Assembly: GCF_012641435.1 (NCBI RefSeq)
Contig: NZ_JABAIJ010000009.1
Location: forward strand, 142,145-206,144
Direction: 5' to 3'
DNA length: 64,000 bases
DNA from: Rhizobium sp. P38BS-XIX
GTDB taxonomy: Bacteria > Pseudomonadota > Alphaproteobacteria > Rhizobiales > Rhizobiaceae
Within the stretch, counting starts at the first letter, position 1; each line of letters begins with the position of its first letter. The translations under genes were made by a program, and so were the position numbers. Under the pieces are notes generated by a model. It was not told where the DNA came from, did not search any database, and saw only the letters and a program-made list of their open reading frames with translations. Positions 51,436 through 60,710 of this stretch are shown here, in pieces.

Positions 51436-51954
51436 ATGTTGACAGTCATCATCGAATGCCAGGATCAGGAACCGGAACTGGCACAAACATTGGCGGCATT
51501 GGTGGCGGGCGCAATTGAAGGGCTCGTCTGCGATGTCGTCGTGCTCGATCACGGCTCGCGCGATGGCACTTCGCGTGTGGCGGATGCCGCTGGCTGCCGC
51601 TTCTATTCGCAATGGGATATGAAGGACATATTGCGCTCGGCGCGCGGTGACTGGCTGCTATTGGTCGAGCCGGGTGCCCGTCCGCAGGCCGGCTGGATCG
51701 ACGAGATTGCGGAGTATGTCTCGCTCAACAAGGCGCCGGCGCGTTTCACCGCTTCGCGTGGATATCGCAGGCCTTTTCTGCAGCGGATTCGCCAAAGCAC
51801 GCCACCACTGGAATTGGGCCTGTTGCTATCCAAACCGCAGGCCATCGCCGCAGCAACAACAGGCATGCGGCTTGCGGAGTTTGCAAAAGGTCGAAAAGGC
51901 CGCAAGCTTGCAAGCGAGCTTATCCCGTCATGGGTCGCCCGCGCTGCGCGTTAG
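51436..51954 (+). CDS. small family 2-like glycosyltransferase
   Basis: 172 residues, about half the size of typical GT2 enzymes. The Rossmann-like GT-A start MLTVIIECQDQEPELAQTLAALVAG is followed by VVLDHGSRDGTSRVADAAGC (nucleotide-sugar region) and DWLLLVEPGARPQAGWIDEI in place of the usual DxD. The acceptor half is short, ending in basic residues. Classic DxD catalytic residues are not clear, so it may be a reduced or non-catalytic member. It stands between the LexA box and the moaB-ispE operon. Confidence 0.75.
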   Translation: MLTVIIECQDQEPELAQTLAALVAGAIEGLVCDVVVLDHGSRDGTSRVADAAGCRFYSQWDMKDILRSARGDWLLLVEPGARPQAGWIDEIAEYVSLNKAPARFTASRGYRRPFLQRIRQSTPPLELGLLLSKPQAIAAATTGMRLAEFAKGRKGRKLASELIPSWVARAAR

Positions 51955-52025
51955 AGCTTCGTTCTATTCCTGGATATTCTGAGGATTGGGAATAAATTCT
52001 CTCGGTCATCGCGAGCGAATAGGCG

Positions 52026-52583
52026 CTATAAGGCGCTGGAGCCACGCTTCAGATGCTCATCCAAGCGCGGCATGATCTCCACGAAGTTGCAGGGCATGTG
52101 CCGATAGTCGAGCTGCGCTTTCAGAATGCCGTCCCAGGCATCCTTGCAAGCACCTGGCGAGCCGGGCAGCACGAAGATGAAGGTGGCGTTGGCGACGCCG
52201 CCGGTTGCGCGGGACTGGATCGTCGCTGTGCCTATCTTGTCATAGGAAATGCGGTGAAAGACTTCGGAAAAGCCGTCCATGCGCTTCTCGAACAGAGGCT
52301 CCAGCGCCTCCGGGGTCACATCGCGACCGGTAAAGCCCGTGCCACCTGTCGTGATCACCACATCGATCGCATCGTCTTTCGTCCACGCCTCGACTTGTGC
52401 GCGGATGCGTGCCTTGTCATCCGGAACGATGGCGCGGGAGGCCAGCCTGTGGCCGGCATCGGTAATCCGCGCAACCAGCGTATCGCCCGATTTGTCATCG
52501 GCGAGCGTGCGCGTGTCGGAAACGGTCAGCACGGCAATGCCAACGGGAATGAATGGTCTGTCGCTGCCTGCATTCGCCATCAT
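52026..52583 (-). CDS. moaB: molybdopterin adenylyltransferase-family protein MoaB
   Basis: 185-residue cytoplasmic protein of molybdenum cofactor synthesis (MoaB/MogA fold). AVLTVSDTRTLADDKSGDTL is the family start, and TTGGTGFTGRDVTPEAL is the nucleotide-binding GGTG motif with the following Asp. FVLPGSPGACKDAWDGIL is the C-terminal motif. Its ATG overlaps the ispE stop by four bases (ATGA), so it is translationally coupled; no functional link between the two is known. Confidence 0.93.
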   Translation of the reverse strand: MMANAGSDRPFIPVGIAVLTVSDTRTLADDKSGDTLVARITDAGHRLASRAIVPDDKARIRAQVEAWTKDDAIDVVITTGGTGFTGRDVTPEALEPLFEKRMDGFSEVFHRISYDKIGTATIQSRATGGVANATFIFVLPGSPGACKDAWDGILKAQLDYRHMPCNFVEIMPRLDEHLKRGSSAL

Positions 52584-53494
52584 GCCTCTCCCGTTATCGT
52601 TTCCGTCGCCTGGAAATACCAGTCCGGCCTTCGTCTGTGAAGCGAATCGGCCGCCGCCTCTGCCTGCTCCATGCTTTCGAAAATGCCAAAGCAGGTCGCC
52701 CCGGAGCCCGACATGCGCGTTATCGTGGCATGCTGGCTTTCGATCAGGCCGCTAAGTGTTGAAATCTCGCGGCAAATCATGCGGGCGGGCGCTTCCAGGT
52801 CGTTGCGCAAATTCTTGATCGTCGCGATCCATTCCGCACGGCCTTGCGGCAGTCTCGCCGTGAAAGTGAGCGGCGGATTGTCCTTGCGGGCGAGATTCCG
52901 GAACACCTCGGGCGTCGATACGCCAACAAGCGGATTGCCGAGAACCAGTGCGAGGGATGGAAACTGCGGCAGGAGTTCGATGGCCTCTCCGATCCCTTTC
53001 GCGACCAGTGGGCGGCTGGCAAGACACATGGGCACATCGGCGCCAAGTTTGAGCGCGATCGCTTTCAGCGTCTCGTCCGGCAGCGCGAATTCCCAGAGAC
53101 GCATCAGCCCGCGCAAGGTCGCCGCGGCATCCGCCGATCCTCCGCCGATGCCAGAGGCGATCGGAAGATTTTTCTCAAGATGGATGTGAACGGCGGGGGC
53201 TTCGATGCCGATAGCGTCAGCCGCCTGCCGTAGCAGATCGCGCGCCTTGAGCACGAGATTGTCGCCGGCCTCGGCATCTGCGGAAAGAAGCGGGCCGAAG
53301 CGGCCGGAGAGACTGAAGCCATCCTGCTCGGCGAGCCGAAAACCAAGGCGATCGCCATGGCGGGTAAAGCTCACCAGCATGTCCAGCAAATGATAGCCGT
53401 CAGCGCGACGGCCTGTGACATGCAGCGCAAGATTGATCTTTGCGGGCGCTTCCTCTGTGAGATCGAAATCGCCCGCAGCCAAGATCGTGTTCAT
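52580..53494 (-). CDS. ispE: 4-diphosphocytidyl-2-C-methyl-D-erythritol kinase
   Basis: GHMP-family kinase of the methylerythritol phosphate isoprenoid pathway, 304 residues. EEAPAKINLALHVTGRRADGYH is the substrate-binding start. LPIASGIGGGSADAAATLRGL is the ATP-binding glycine loop. RMSGSGATCFGIF is the late conserved loop. It starts 8 nt after the TPR gene and overlaps moaB. Confidence 0.95.
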   Translation of the reverse strand: MNTILAAGDFDLTEEAPAKINLALHVTGRRADGYHLLDMLVSFTRHGDRLGFRLAEQDGFSLSGRFGPLLSADAEAGDNLVLKARDLLRQAADAIGIEAPAVHIHLEKNLPIASGIGGGSADAAATLRGLMRLWEFALPDETLKAIALKLGADVPMCLASRPLVAKGIGEAIELLPQFPSLALVLGNPLVGVSTPEVFRNLARKDNPPLTFTARLPQGRAEWIATIKNLRNDLEAPARMICREISTLSGLIESQHATITRMSGSGATCFGIFESMEQAEAAADSLHRRRPDWYFQATETITGEA

Positions 53495-53502
53495 CGGAAG
53501 TC

Positions 53503-55359
53503 TTAGGACTTCTTATCGACCGGTGCCGGCGTGTTCGAATCGGGCGAGGGAGCGGGAGCGGGATCTGGCTGCTTGCTCTTGTCGACCGTCTTTGCATCCG
53601 TATCAAGCGGCGGCAGGCCCTTTTCGACCTTCTCCTTGATCTTCGGAATATCCGCCTCTTCAGGCTTGGAAGCGAGCGCGCGGTTCCACTGGTAGACGGC
53701 TTCGAGCTTGCGATTGACACGCCAGTAAGCATCGCCGAGGTGATCGTTGATCGTCGGATCGCCTGCCTTCAGCTGTGCAGCCCGTTCCAGCTCGTTCACC
53801 GCATCGTCGAAGCGGTTCAGTCGGAAATAGGCCCATCCGAGCGAATCGACGATATAGCCGTCATCCGGCTTCAGATCGACGGCCTTCTTGATCATGTCGA
53901 GGCCCTGGTCGAGGTTCATGTTCATGTCGACCCAGGAATAGCCGAGATAGTTCAGCACCTGCGGCTGATCCGGGTTCAGCTCGAGCGCCTTCTTGAAGTT
54001 AGGCTCGGCGTCCGGCCATTTCTTCAGCCGTTCGTAAGCGATGCCGCGCTGGAAGAACACGGCCCAGTCGCTCCGCTTCGGCACCGGACCAATGATCTTT
54101 ACGGCCTTGTCGTAATTGTCGGCCATGGCCTGAAAGTCCTTGGCATCGGACAGGACGCTGCCATAGGCAAGATAGCTGCGGACGTCGTTGGGATCGGAAT
54201 CGATCAGCGACTTCAGATGCTTGCGCGCATCGTCCACTTTGCCCGATTGAGCGAGCGCAAGGCCGAGTTGCAGCTCGGAAATGCGGGCCATCGGCGAATT
54301 GTCCGGCACCTTCTTGTAGAAGGCGATGGCGCGGTCGGTCTGCTCCTGCTTTTCAGCAAGCCCACCAAGAAGCACCAGCGTGTCAGCCGCCTTCGGATCG
54401 AGCGAGTTGGCGATCTGCAGGTACAGCGAGACCACGTCTTCGGCGCCGTCGCGGTTCAGGGCGGCGCCAATGGTGAAGAGCACGGCCGCAGCGCCTTCGC
54501 TGGCGTTGGTCACCTGCTGGTCCGGCGTGTCGCCCTTGGTGATGCTGTCGCGCAGTGCATTGAGCGGTGCATAGTTGCTGACGAGATTGTCACCGACCGA
54601 GATCGCGTCGAGGGCCTTCTGCTTGTCGCCGGCCTTGGCTTCGAGGCGCGCAAGCGCCATGACGGAACGCATGAAGGTGTCCGGCGCGGTTGCGCCGCCC
54701 GTCTTGTCGAGGATAGCGTCGTTCAGGTGCGAGCGAGCCGACTTCAGGTCACCGATGGTCAGCGCGATGGCGCCGGCATGATAATTCTTGAAGATGTTGA
54801 ACCAGTCTGGGCCCTTCATCTTGTCGATCATCGAGATCGCTTCCTTGCCGCGACCGGATCCGGCGCGAGCCCAGGCGGCGAGCAGGTTGGTCATCATCCG
54901 GTCGAGATCGTTTGGTCCGTTATACTTCAGGATTTCCTGAGCGGTCCGGTATTCGTGGCGGCGGATTGCGTCCATGCCGCGCACGATCGTCGTCACCCGC
55001 TCGACCGACGGATCGCTCTTCAGCTCGTTGGCGTATTTCACACCCTCTTCCAGATTGCCGTTGAGCAGCAGCGAAATCATCAGTCGCTGGCGGATTTCCG
55101 GGTTGCTGGGGTCGATCATCAGCGCTTTTTTGTAGAGCGCGATGGCCGTGTCATAGTCGTGATCGACATCGGCCGTACGGGCAGCCAGGAAGGCGCCTGC
55201 GAATGTGTCGACACTATCCGTATCGAAGGCGACCGGGGCGCTGGCCTCCGGTGCCGCTGCCGGCTTGTCGTCGGCCCGAGCGACACTCAGGGCGGACACG
55301 GAAAGAACCGCCGCCAAAGCTACGCCCGAGAGGAAACGGATGGCAAGTCTTTGCCGCAT
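53503..55359 (-). CDS. secreted tetratricopeptide-repeat protein
   Basis: 618 residues from the ATG at 55359 (AAAGG 7 nt upstream); a longer form from 55374 is possible. The Sec signal is RLAIRFLSGVALAAVLSVSALSVARA, with cleavage near residue 28. The mature protein is a long series of TPR-like helix pairs (for example DYDTAIALYKKALMIDPSNPEIRQRLM, WPDAEPNFKKALELNPDQPQVLNYLGYSW, FDDAVNELERAAQLKAGDPTINDHLGDAYW), with a Pro- and Asp-rich tail. It is probably a periplasmic scaffold. It is in an operon with ispE and moaB. Confidence 0.9.
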   Translation of the reverse strand: MRQRLAIRFLSGVALAAVLSVSALSVARADDKPAAAPEASAPVAFDTDSVDTFAGAFLAARTADVDHDYDTAIALYKKALMIDPSNPEIRQRLMISLLLNGNLEEGVKYANELKSDPSVERVTTIVRGMDAIRRHEYRTAQEILKYNGPNDLDRMMTNLLAAWARAGSGRGKEAISMIDKMKGPDWFNIFKNYHAGAIALTIGDLKSARSHLNDAILDKTGGATAPDTFMRSVMALARLEAKAGDKQKALDAISVGDNLVSNYAPLNALRDSITKGDTPDQQVTNASEGAAAVLFTIGAALNRDGAEDVVSLYLQIANSLDPKAADTLVLLGGLAEKQEQTDRAIAFYKKVPDNSPMARISELQLGLALAQSGKVDDARKHLKSLIDSDPNDVRSYLAYGSVLSDAKDFQAMADNYDKAVKIIGPVPKRSDWAVFFQRGIAYERLKKWPDAEPNFKKALELNPDQPQVLNYLGYSWVDMNMNLDQGLDMIKKAVDLKPDDGYIVDSLGWAYFRLNRFDDAVNELERAAQLKAGDPTINDHLGDAYWRVNRKLEAVYQWNRALASKPEEADIPKIKEKVEKGLPPLDTDAKTVDKSKQPDPAPAPSPDSNTPAPVDKKS

Positions 55360-55482
55360 TAGAAAGCCTTTCATCGAGGGACGGCCAGCGAAGACGCCGG
55401 CGGCATAAAGCGTTCGTGTCAACTGATTCACAACAGGATGGCTTTTTTGAAGCGGCCCTGCAACAAATTCGGGCCGCTGCTG

Positions 55483-56499
55483 TCAATTAACGCGTTCGAT
55501 GCAGAAATCGATCACTTCGAGAAGTGCTGATTTCCAGGGCGTTTCGGGCAGCGGCGCCAGGGCGTCACGGGCGATTGTGCCATAGTGCACGGCACGGGCA
55601 ATTGTGTCGGCCAGCGCGCCATATTTTGTGATCAGGCCGAGAGCCTTCTCGAGATTCTCGTCGCTGCTATTGCCGGTTTCGATGGCGTCACGCCAGAAGG
55701 CGCGCTCCTTTTCGGTGCCGCGGCGATAGGCGAGGATGACCGGAAGCGTGATTTTTCCTTCGCGGAAATCATCGCCGACATTCTTGCCGAGATCGGCAGC
55801 CTTGCCGCCGTAATCGAGCGCATCATCGACGAGCTGGAACGCGAGGCCGAGATTGGTGCCGTAGGATCTCAGGGCGTTGCGCTCGGCCTTGCCGGCATTG
55901 GCGACGATCGGGCCGACTTCGGCCGCGGCTGCAAAAAGCGCTGCGGTCTTGGCGCGGATAACCGAGAGATAATCGTCTTCCGTCGTTTCCATGTTCTTGG
56001 AAACGGAGAGCTGCAGTACCTCACCTTCTGCGATGACGCAGGCAGCCGAAGATAGAACGTCGAGCGCTTCCAGCGAGCCGACTTCCACCATCATGCGGAA
56101 GGCCTGGCCGAGCAGGAAGTCGCCGACCAGAACGCTTGCCTGGTTGCCCCAGATCATGCGGGCCGTGGAGCGGCCGCGACGCAGATCGCTTTCATCGACC
56201 ACATCGTCATGCAACAGCGTTGCCGTATGCAGGAATTCGACCGAGGTCGCCAGCTTGATGTGATTGTCGCCCTGATAGTTGTACAGCGCCGCCGAAGCGA
56301 TCGTCAGCATCGGGCGCAAACGCTTGCCGCCGGAGGAGATGAGATGCTCCGCCACTTCGGGGATCATCTGCACATCAGAGCCGGCCTTGGACAGGATAAG
56401 CTGATTGACGCGTTCCATGTCCGCCTTGGTCAGATCCACCAATGGCTTGATGGATGCCTGTTTATTCTTGCTTTCTTCCAGCGGTATCACGACGCCCAA
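55483..56499 (-). CDS. ispB: polyprenyl diphosphate synthase
   Basis: 338-residue trans-isoprenyl diphosphate synthase supplying the side chain of ubiquinone. First Asp-rich motif: LLHDDVVDESD; second: LVDDALDYGG. GGKRLRPML is the allyl-substrate lysine region. The start TTG at 56499 (GVVIPLEE, with AGGAG about 9 nt upstream) gives the family-typical N-terminus; an ATG at 56613 would add an unsupported leader. Chain length (octa- or decaprenyl) cannot be read from sequence. It is divergent from the DUF2007 gene. Confidence 0.93.
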   Translation of the reverse strand: MGVVIPLEESKNKQASIKPLVDLTKADMERVNQLILSKAGSDVQMIPEVAEHLISSGGKRLRPMLTIASAALYNYQGDNHIKLATSVEFLHTATLLHDDVVDESDLRRGRSTARMIWGNQASVLVGDFLLGQAFRMMVEVGSLEALDVLSSAACVIAEGEVLQLSVSKNMETTEDDYLSVIRAKTAALFAAAAEVGPIVANAGKAERNALRSYGTNLGLAFQLVDDALDYGGKAADLGKNVGDDFREGKITLPVILAYRRGTEKERAFWRDAIETGNSSDENLEKALGLITKYGALADTIARAVHYGTIARDALAPLPETPWKSALLEVIDFCIERVN

Positions 56500-56607
56500 C
56501 GATCCGGACTCCTGTTCATTTTCTGCAAAGCACAATAAGAAGGGGCGAAACGGGCGGCAAGAGGCGAATTGTCTCGTCGCGTAAATTTGACAGGAAACCC
56601 GACGCTT

Positions 56608-56838
56608 ATGCACGAGCTGATCCGCACGAATGACCCCGTTCTTCTTTCCTTTGCGGAAAGCCTAATGAAGGATGCCGGAATTCATTGCTTTGTCGCGGAT
56701 CAGGCTATGAGCATTCTTGAGGGTTCGCTTGGCATGCTGCCGCGCCGCTTCATGGTCGAGGAGGAGCGTGCCGATCAGGCGAGACGCATCCTCATCGACG
56801 CCGGTCTCGGCGACGAGCTGCGGCCGGCGCGCGCCTGA
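56608..56838 (+). CDS. DUF2007 domain protein
   Basis: 76 residues starting MHELIRTNDPVLLSF. Nearly all is the DUF2007 (putative signal-transducing) fold: FAESLMKDAGIHCFVADQAMSILEGS and FMVEEERADQARRILIDAGL. No membrane segment. It starts 8 nt ahead of the methyltransferase gene and is probably co-transcribed. Function unknown. Confidence 0.87.
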   Translation: MHELIRTNDPVLLSFAESLMKDAGIHCFVADQAMSILEGSLGMLPRRFMVEEERADQARRILIDAGLGDELRPARA

Positions 56839-56846
56839 GGTCGATC

Positions 56847-57623
56847 ATGGCCGACAGTCCTTCTGAAACAATCGATGCCTTTCATCGCGGCGCGTTTCAT
56901 ATCGTGCAGCCGAAGGGCAGGGGACATCGTTCCGGCATGGATGCCATGCTTCTGGCGGCCCTCGTGGCCGACGAGCGCGCCATCAAGGTCGCCGATCTCG
57001 GCGCGGGCGCGGGTGCCGCCGGCATGGCCGTGGCGTCAAGGCTCGGCCAGGCCGAGGTCGTGCTTTTCGAGCGCTCGCCCGATATGGCCGAATTTGCCCG
57101 CAAGAGCCTCGCGCTGCCCGAAAACGCGCGTTTCGCCGATCGCGTCTCCGTCATCGAGGCAGACGTGACCTTGACCGGCAAGGATCGAAACGAGGCGGGG
57201 CTCGTCGACGACAGCTTTCATCACGTCATCATGAATCCGCCTTTCAACGATGCTAATGACAGGTTGACGCCCGATGCCCTCAAAGCAGAGGCGCATGCGA
57301 TGACGGAGGCGCTTTTCGAGAGATGGATCCGCACGGCCGGTGCCATCATGATGCCCGGTGGTCAACTATCGCTGATTGCCAGGCCGGAATCGATCGGCGA
57401 GATCATCGCTGCCTGTGGCCGCCGCTTCGGTGGACTTGAGATCACGCCGATCCTTCCACGCGAGGGTGAGAATGCGGTGCGTATCCTGCTGACGGGAATA
57501 AAGGGCTCGCGGGCACGGCTGGCACTGCGTGCACCCTTGATCATGCACGGCGAGGGAACCCATAAATTCTCCGATTTCGTCGACGATATGAACAATGGCC
57601 GCGCCCCATATCCACGCCGATAG
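56847..57623 (+). CDS. TrmN6-like tRNA/protein methyltransferase
   Basis: 258-residue SAM-dependent methyltransferase. IVQPKGRGHRSGMDAMLLAA and VADLGAGAGAAGMAVASRL (SAM motif I) are followed by VIMNPPFND (the NPPF catalytic motif of N6-adenine and N5-glutamine methyltransferases). The HRSGMDAMLLAA start matches the tRNA1(Val) A37 N6-methyltransferase group (TrmN6/YfiC). It is 8 nt behind the DUF2007 gene and followed by an S49 peptidase. Confidence 0.85.
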   Translation: MADSPSETIDAFHRGAFHIVQPKGRGHRSGMDAMLLAALVADERAIKVADLGAGAGAAGMAVASRLGQAEVVLFERSPDMAEFARKSLALPENARFADRVSVIEADVTLTGKDRNEAGLVDDSFHHVIMNPPFNDANDRLTPDALKAEAHAMTEALFERWIRTAGAIMMPGGQLSLIARPESIGEIIAACGRRFGGLEITPILPREGENAVRILLTGIKGSRARLALRAPLIMHGEGTHKFSDFVDDMNNGRAPYPRR

Positions 57624-57730
57624 CCGTCGCTGGTTGAGTGTCGGGGCATGAAAAGCGATCGGCAATGTTGCGTTTGCCGTTTCCGTGCATACATCACGGG
57701 GCAGCAAACTTTGTGATTTAGGGATGACGA

Positions 57731-58591
57731 ATGGTTGGGTTCTTGAGACGCATACTTCCGAAGCGCTTCCGCAAGGAGGGGGTAGTCGTTCCCGTCGTGC
57801 GTCTGAGCGGCGTCATTTCCTCTGGCGGCGGCCCGCTGCGCCAGTCGCTGAATCTGGCAGGCGTATCCCAGGCGCTTGAAAAGGCCTTCGGCATGAAGAC
57901 GGCCCCGGCAGTGGCCATCGTCGTCAATTCGCCGGGCGGTTCTCCGGTGCAGTCGCGCATGATCTATAATCGCATCCGCGATCTGGCCGTCGAGAAAAAC
58001 AAGAAGGTTCTTGTTTTCGTCGAGGATGTTGCGGCGTCCGGTGGCTATATGATCGCGCTTGCGGGCGATGAGATCATTGCCGATGCCACGTCGATCGTCG
58101 GCTCGATCGGCGTCGTCTCCGGCGGTTTCGGCTTTCCCGAGCTATTGAAGAAGATCGGCGTCGAGCGCCGCGTCTACACCGCGGGTGCGAACAAGGCGAT
58201 CCTCGATCCCTTCCAGCCGGAAAAAGAAAAGGACATCGAATATCTCAAGAGCCTGCAGCTGGAGATTCACAAGGTCTTCATCGACATGGTGCTGGAGCGG
58301 CGCACGGGAAAGCTCTCGGCGGACGAGACGGTGTTCTCGGGCTTGTTCTGGACCGGCAGTCGCGGGCTGGAGCTCGGGCTGATCGACGGTCTCGGCGACA
58401 TGCGCCAGGAATTGCGGAAGCGCTTTGGCGACAAGGTCAAGCTCTCGCTCGTCAGCACGCCACGCAGCCTCTTCGGCCGCAAGGCACCGGGCGTCTCCCT
58501 CTCGGGTCTGGATGGCATCGGCGCCGGTCTGGCGTCCGGGCTTGCGGAAGCGGCAGAGGAAAAGGCATTGTGGGGCCGGTACGGATTGTAA
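57731..58591 (+). CDS. S49 family serine peptidase (SppA-like)
   Basis: 286-residue Ser/Lys-dyad protease with a single domain (short SppA/SohB type). No signal peptide or clear N-terminal anchor is seen. The nucleophile Ser103 is in EDVAASGGYMIA, and the Lys155 candidate general base is in TAGANKAILDPF. INxxGG-like VVNSPGGSPVQ is conserved. Members degrade signal peptides or membrane-protein fragments. It is followed by a small protein gene 16 nt later. Confidence 0.9.
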   Translation: MVGFLRRILPKRFRKEGVVVPVVRLSGVISSGGGPLRQSLNLAGVSQALEKAFGMKTAPAVAIVVNSPGGSPVQSRMIYNRIRDLAVEKNKKVLVFVEDVAASGGYMIALAGDEIIADATSIVGSIGVVSGGFGFPELLKKIGVERRVYTAGANKAILDPFQPEKEKDIEYLKSLQLEIHKVFIDMVLERRTGKLSADETVFSGLFWTGSRGLELGLIDGLGDMRQELRKRFGDKVKLSLVSTPRSLFGRKAPGVSLSGLDGIGAGLASGLAEAAEEKALWGRYGL

Positions 58592-58607
58592 GCGGGAGCG
58601 CGGGGTC

Positions 58608-58799
58608 ATGCCCCAGATCATCTTCTTCATCATCGCCGCCGGCGGAATCTGGCTGCTTTATCGTCGCTTCGTTCGCGATGCGCAGAGACTTGCCGAAAAA
58701 TCCCGCCGCGCCGAGAGCGAGCGGCGCACGGGGGCGATCGGAACGTTGGTCAAGGACCCGAAGACGGGGGAATATCGCGTCAAGCGCGATGACGAGTAG
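58608..58799 (+). CDS. small single-helix membrane protein
   Basis: 63 residues: one N-terminal helix (MPQIIFFIIAAGGIWLLYRRF), then a charged cytoplasmic part (RDAQRLAEKSRRAESERRTGAIGTLVKDPKTGEYRVKRDDE). The C-terminal half resembles short alphaproteobacterial proteins of unknown function. It lies 16 nt behind the S49 peptidase gene. Its ATG follows GCGGGAGCG. Confidence 0.75.
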   Translation: MPQIIFFIIAAGGIWLLYRRFVRDAQRLAEKSRRAESERRTGAIGTLVKDPKTGEYRVKRDDE

Positions 58800-58920
58800 C
58801 GATCCACCTGCCTTTCGCCCAAAAAATGCCAAGTGAGAGTTTGTGCGTCAAAGCCTTGACCCTTCAGCCCTCTCGTGGCACCTGTCCGCCAACCATTTGC
58901 TATCAGAAGAAACCAGCTCC

Positions 58921-59880
58921 ATGACTGCCAACGTGCCCGACCACATGAACCCGAAGCGCTCGTTTCAGGCGCTGATCCTGACGCTGCACAATTATTGGGC
59001 TGACAAGGGTTGCGCCGTTCTGCAGCCCTACGACATGGAAGTCGGTGCCGGCACGTTTCATCCTGCGACCACGTTGCGCTCGCTCGGCCCCAAGCCGTGG
59101 CGCGCCGCCTACGTGCAGCCGTCGCGCCGTCCGTCCGATGGCCGCTATGGTGAAAACCCGAACCGCCTGCAGCACTATTATCAGTATCAGGTCATCCTGA
59201 AGCCCAATCCGCCGAACTTGCAGGAGCTCTATCTCGGCTCGCTCAAGGCGATCGGCCTCGACCCGCTACTGCATGACATCCGCTTCGTTGAGGACGACTG
59301 GGAGAGCCCGACGCTCGGCGCCTGGGGCCTCGGCTGGGAATGCTGGTGCGACGGCATGGAAGTCTCGCAGTTCACCTATTTCCAGCAGGTCTGCGGCATT
59401 GAATGTGCGCCGGTTGCAGGCGAGCTGACTTATGGTCTGGAGCGCCTCGCCACTTACGTTCAGGGCGTCGACAGCGTCTATGACCTGAACTTCAACGGCC
59501 TCGAAGGCGAAGACAAGATCACCTATGGCGATGTCTTCCTGCAGGCCGAACAGGAATATTCCCGGCATAATTTCGAATATGCCAACACCGAGATGCTGCA
59601 TCGTCACTTCATCGATGCCGAGAAGGAATGCCAGGCATTGCTGGCTGCCGGCGCACCCGGCGACAGTGAAAATCATCGCCTGCACAAGTGCGTTTTCCCG
59701 GCTTACGATCAGTGCATCAAGGCGAGCCATGTCTTCAATCTGCTCGATGCGCGCGGCGTCATCTCGGTCACGGAGCGCCAGAGCTACATCCTGCGCGTGC
59801 GTACGCTGGCCAAGGCCTGCGGCGAAGCCTTCCTGCTGACCGATGCAGGCGGCGCCAACTGGAATCAGCAGGCGGCCTGA
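58921..59880 (+). CDS. glyQ: glycyl-tRNA synthetase alpha subunit
   Basis: 319-residue class II synthetase subunit of the alpha2-beta2 bacterial form. KRSFQALILTLHNYWADKGCAVLQPYDMEVGAGTFHPATTLRSLGPKPWRAAYVQPSRRP is the highly conserved start, with motif 2 at PSRRPSDGRYGENPNRLQHYYQ. The beta subunit gene glyS is not next to it in the window; it may lie beyond the right edge after the lemA/EPSPS/DUF2207 genes. Confidence 0.97.
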   Translation: MTANVPDHMNPKRSFQALILTLHNYWADKGCAVLQPYDMEVGAGTFHPATTLRSLGPKPWRAAYVQPSRRPSDGRYGENPNRLQHYYQYQVILKPNPPNLQELYLGSLKAIGLDPLLHDIRFVEDDWESPTLGAWGLGWECWCDGMEVSQFTYFQQVCGIECAPVAGELTYGLERLATYVQGVDSVYDLNFNGLEGEDKITYGDVFLQAEQEYSRHNFEYANTEMLHRHFIDAEKECQALLAAGAPGDSENHRLHKCVFPAYDQCIKASHVFNLLDARGVISVTERQSYILRVRTLAKACGEAFLLTDAGGANWNQQAA

Positions 59881-60073
59881 GCCTAAGCCAGGACTGAAGC
59901 GCGTGTTTCGCGCGCCTCCCCCGTTGTTTGCATCTTGCAAAGATTTCCAGGGAATTTATAAAGAATATCAGCGCATTGGCCGATATAATATCGCTCTTGC
60001 GCCGAAAGCCGGGTGACATTGCCGGCAAATCTGCCTAGTGTCCCTGTGGTTGCAGTCGCCATGGGGATTTCAG

Positions 60074-60625
60074 ATGCTCATTCTTCTAGCGGTCGTCGTT
60101 CTGATCGCGCTTTATGTCATCTTCATCTATAACGGGCTCGTTCGCTCGCGCCAGGTCGCGGAAGAGGCGTGGTCCGGTATCGACGTGCAGCTGAAGCGCC
60201 GCGCCGATCTCATTCCTAATTTAGTCGAGACGGTCAAAGGCTATGCCGGCCATGAAAATAAGACGCTCGTGGAGGTCACGCAGGCGCGCGCTGCGGCGCA
60301 GGCCGTGCCTGCAGGCGATGTCGCTGGCCGTGCCGCAGCCGAAGGCGTTCTGAGCCAGGCGCTCGGCCGCCTGATGGTCGTTTCCGAATCCTATCCGGAT
60401 CTGAAAGCGAACACGGGTTTCGTCGAATTGCAGCAGTCGCTGGAGCGGACCGAAAACGAAATCCAGATGTCGCGCCGCTATTACAACGGTGCCGCACGCG
60501 ATCTGAACGTCAAGGTCGAGACCTTCCCGAACAATCTCATTGCCGGCCCCTTCGGCTTCGTCAAGAAGGCCTATTTCGAGATCACCAACGAGGCCGATCG
60601 CGCCGTTCCCACGGTCAAATTCTAA
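60074..60625 (+). CDS. lemA: LemA family protein
   Basis: 183 residues from the ATG at 60074 (GGGGA upstream); an alternative start at 60038 exists. One N-terminal membrane helix (about 2-20, LILLAVVVLIALYVIFIYN) precedes an all-helical domain with QVAEEAWSGIDVQLKRRADLIPNLVETVKGYAGHE, the LemA signature. It ends ADRAVPTVKF as the family does. It is topologically N-out with a long cytoplasmic or periplasmic helix bundle. LemA genes commonly precede DUF2207 genes; here an EPSP-synthase-like gene lies between. Confidence 0.93.
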   Translation: MLILLAVVVLIALYVIFIYNGLVRSRQVAEEAWSGIDVQLKRRADLIPNLVETVKGYAGHENKTLVEVTQARAAAQAVPAGDVAGRAAAEGVLSQALGRLMVVSESYPDLKANTGFVELQQSLERTENEIQMSRRYYNGAARDLNVKVETFPNNLIAGPFGFVKKAYFEITNEADRAVPTVKF

Positions 60626-60675
60626 GATTTTCGCTATCGGTTTTTCATGCAAGGCGGTAAAGGATGGCCGACCGC

Positions 60676-60694
60676 CGGCCATCGGCCGTTTTCC
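60676..60694 (+). terminator. possible terminator after lemA
   Basis: CGGCC-ATC-GGCCG (60676-60688) followed by TTTTCC. An alternative upstream pairing GATGGCC/GGCCATC overlaps it. The stem is short, so strength is uncertain. Confidence 0.4.
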
Positions 60695-60710
60695 TGACTG
60701 ACCAAAGAGA

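Noticed and set aside
53740..55362. 540-codon plus-strand frame opposite the TPR gene
   Set aside because: Antisense shadow; the TPR protein with a signal peptide is clearly the real product.
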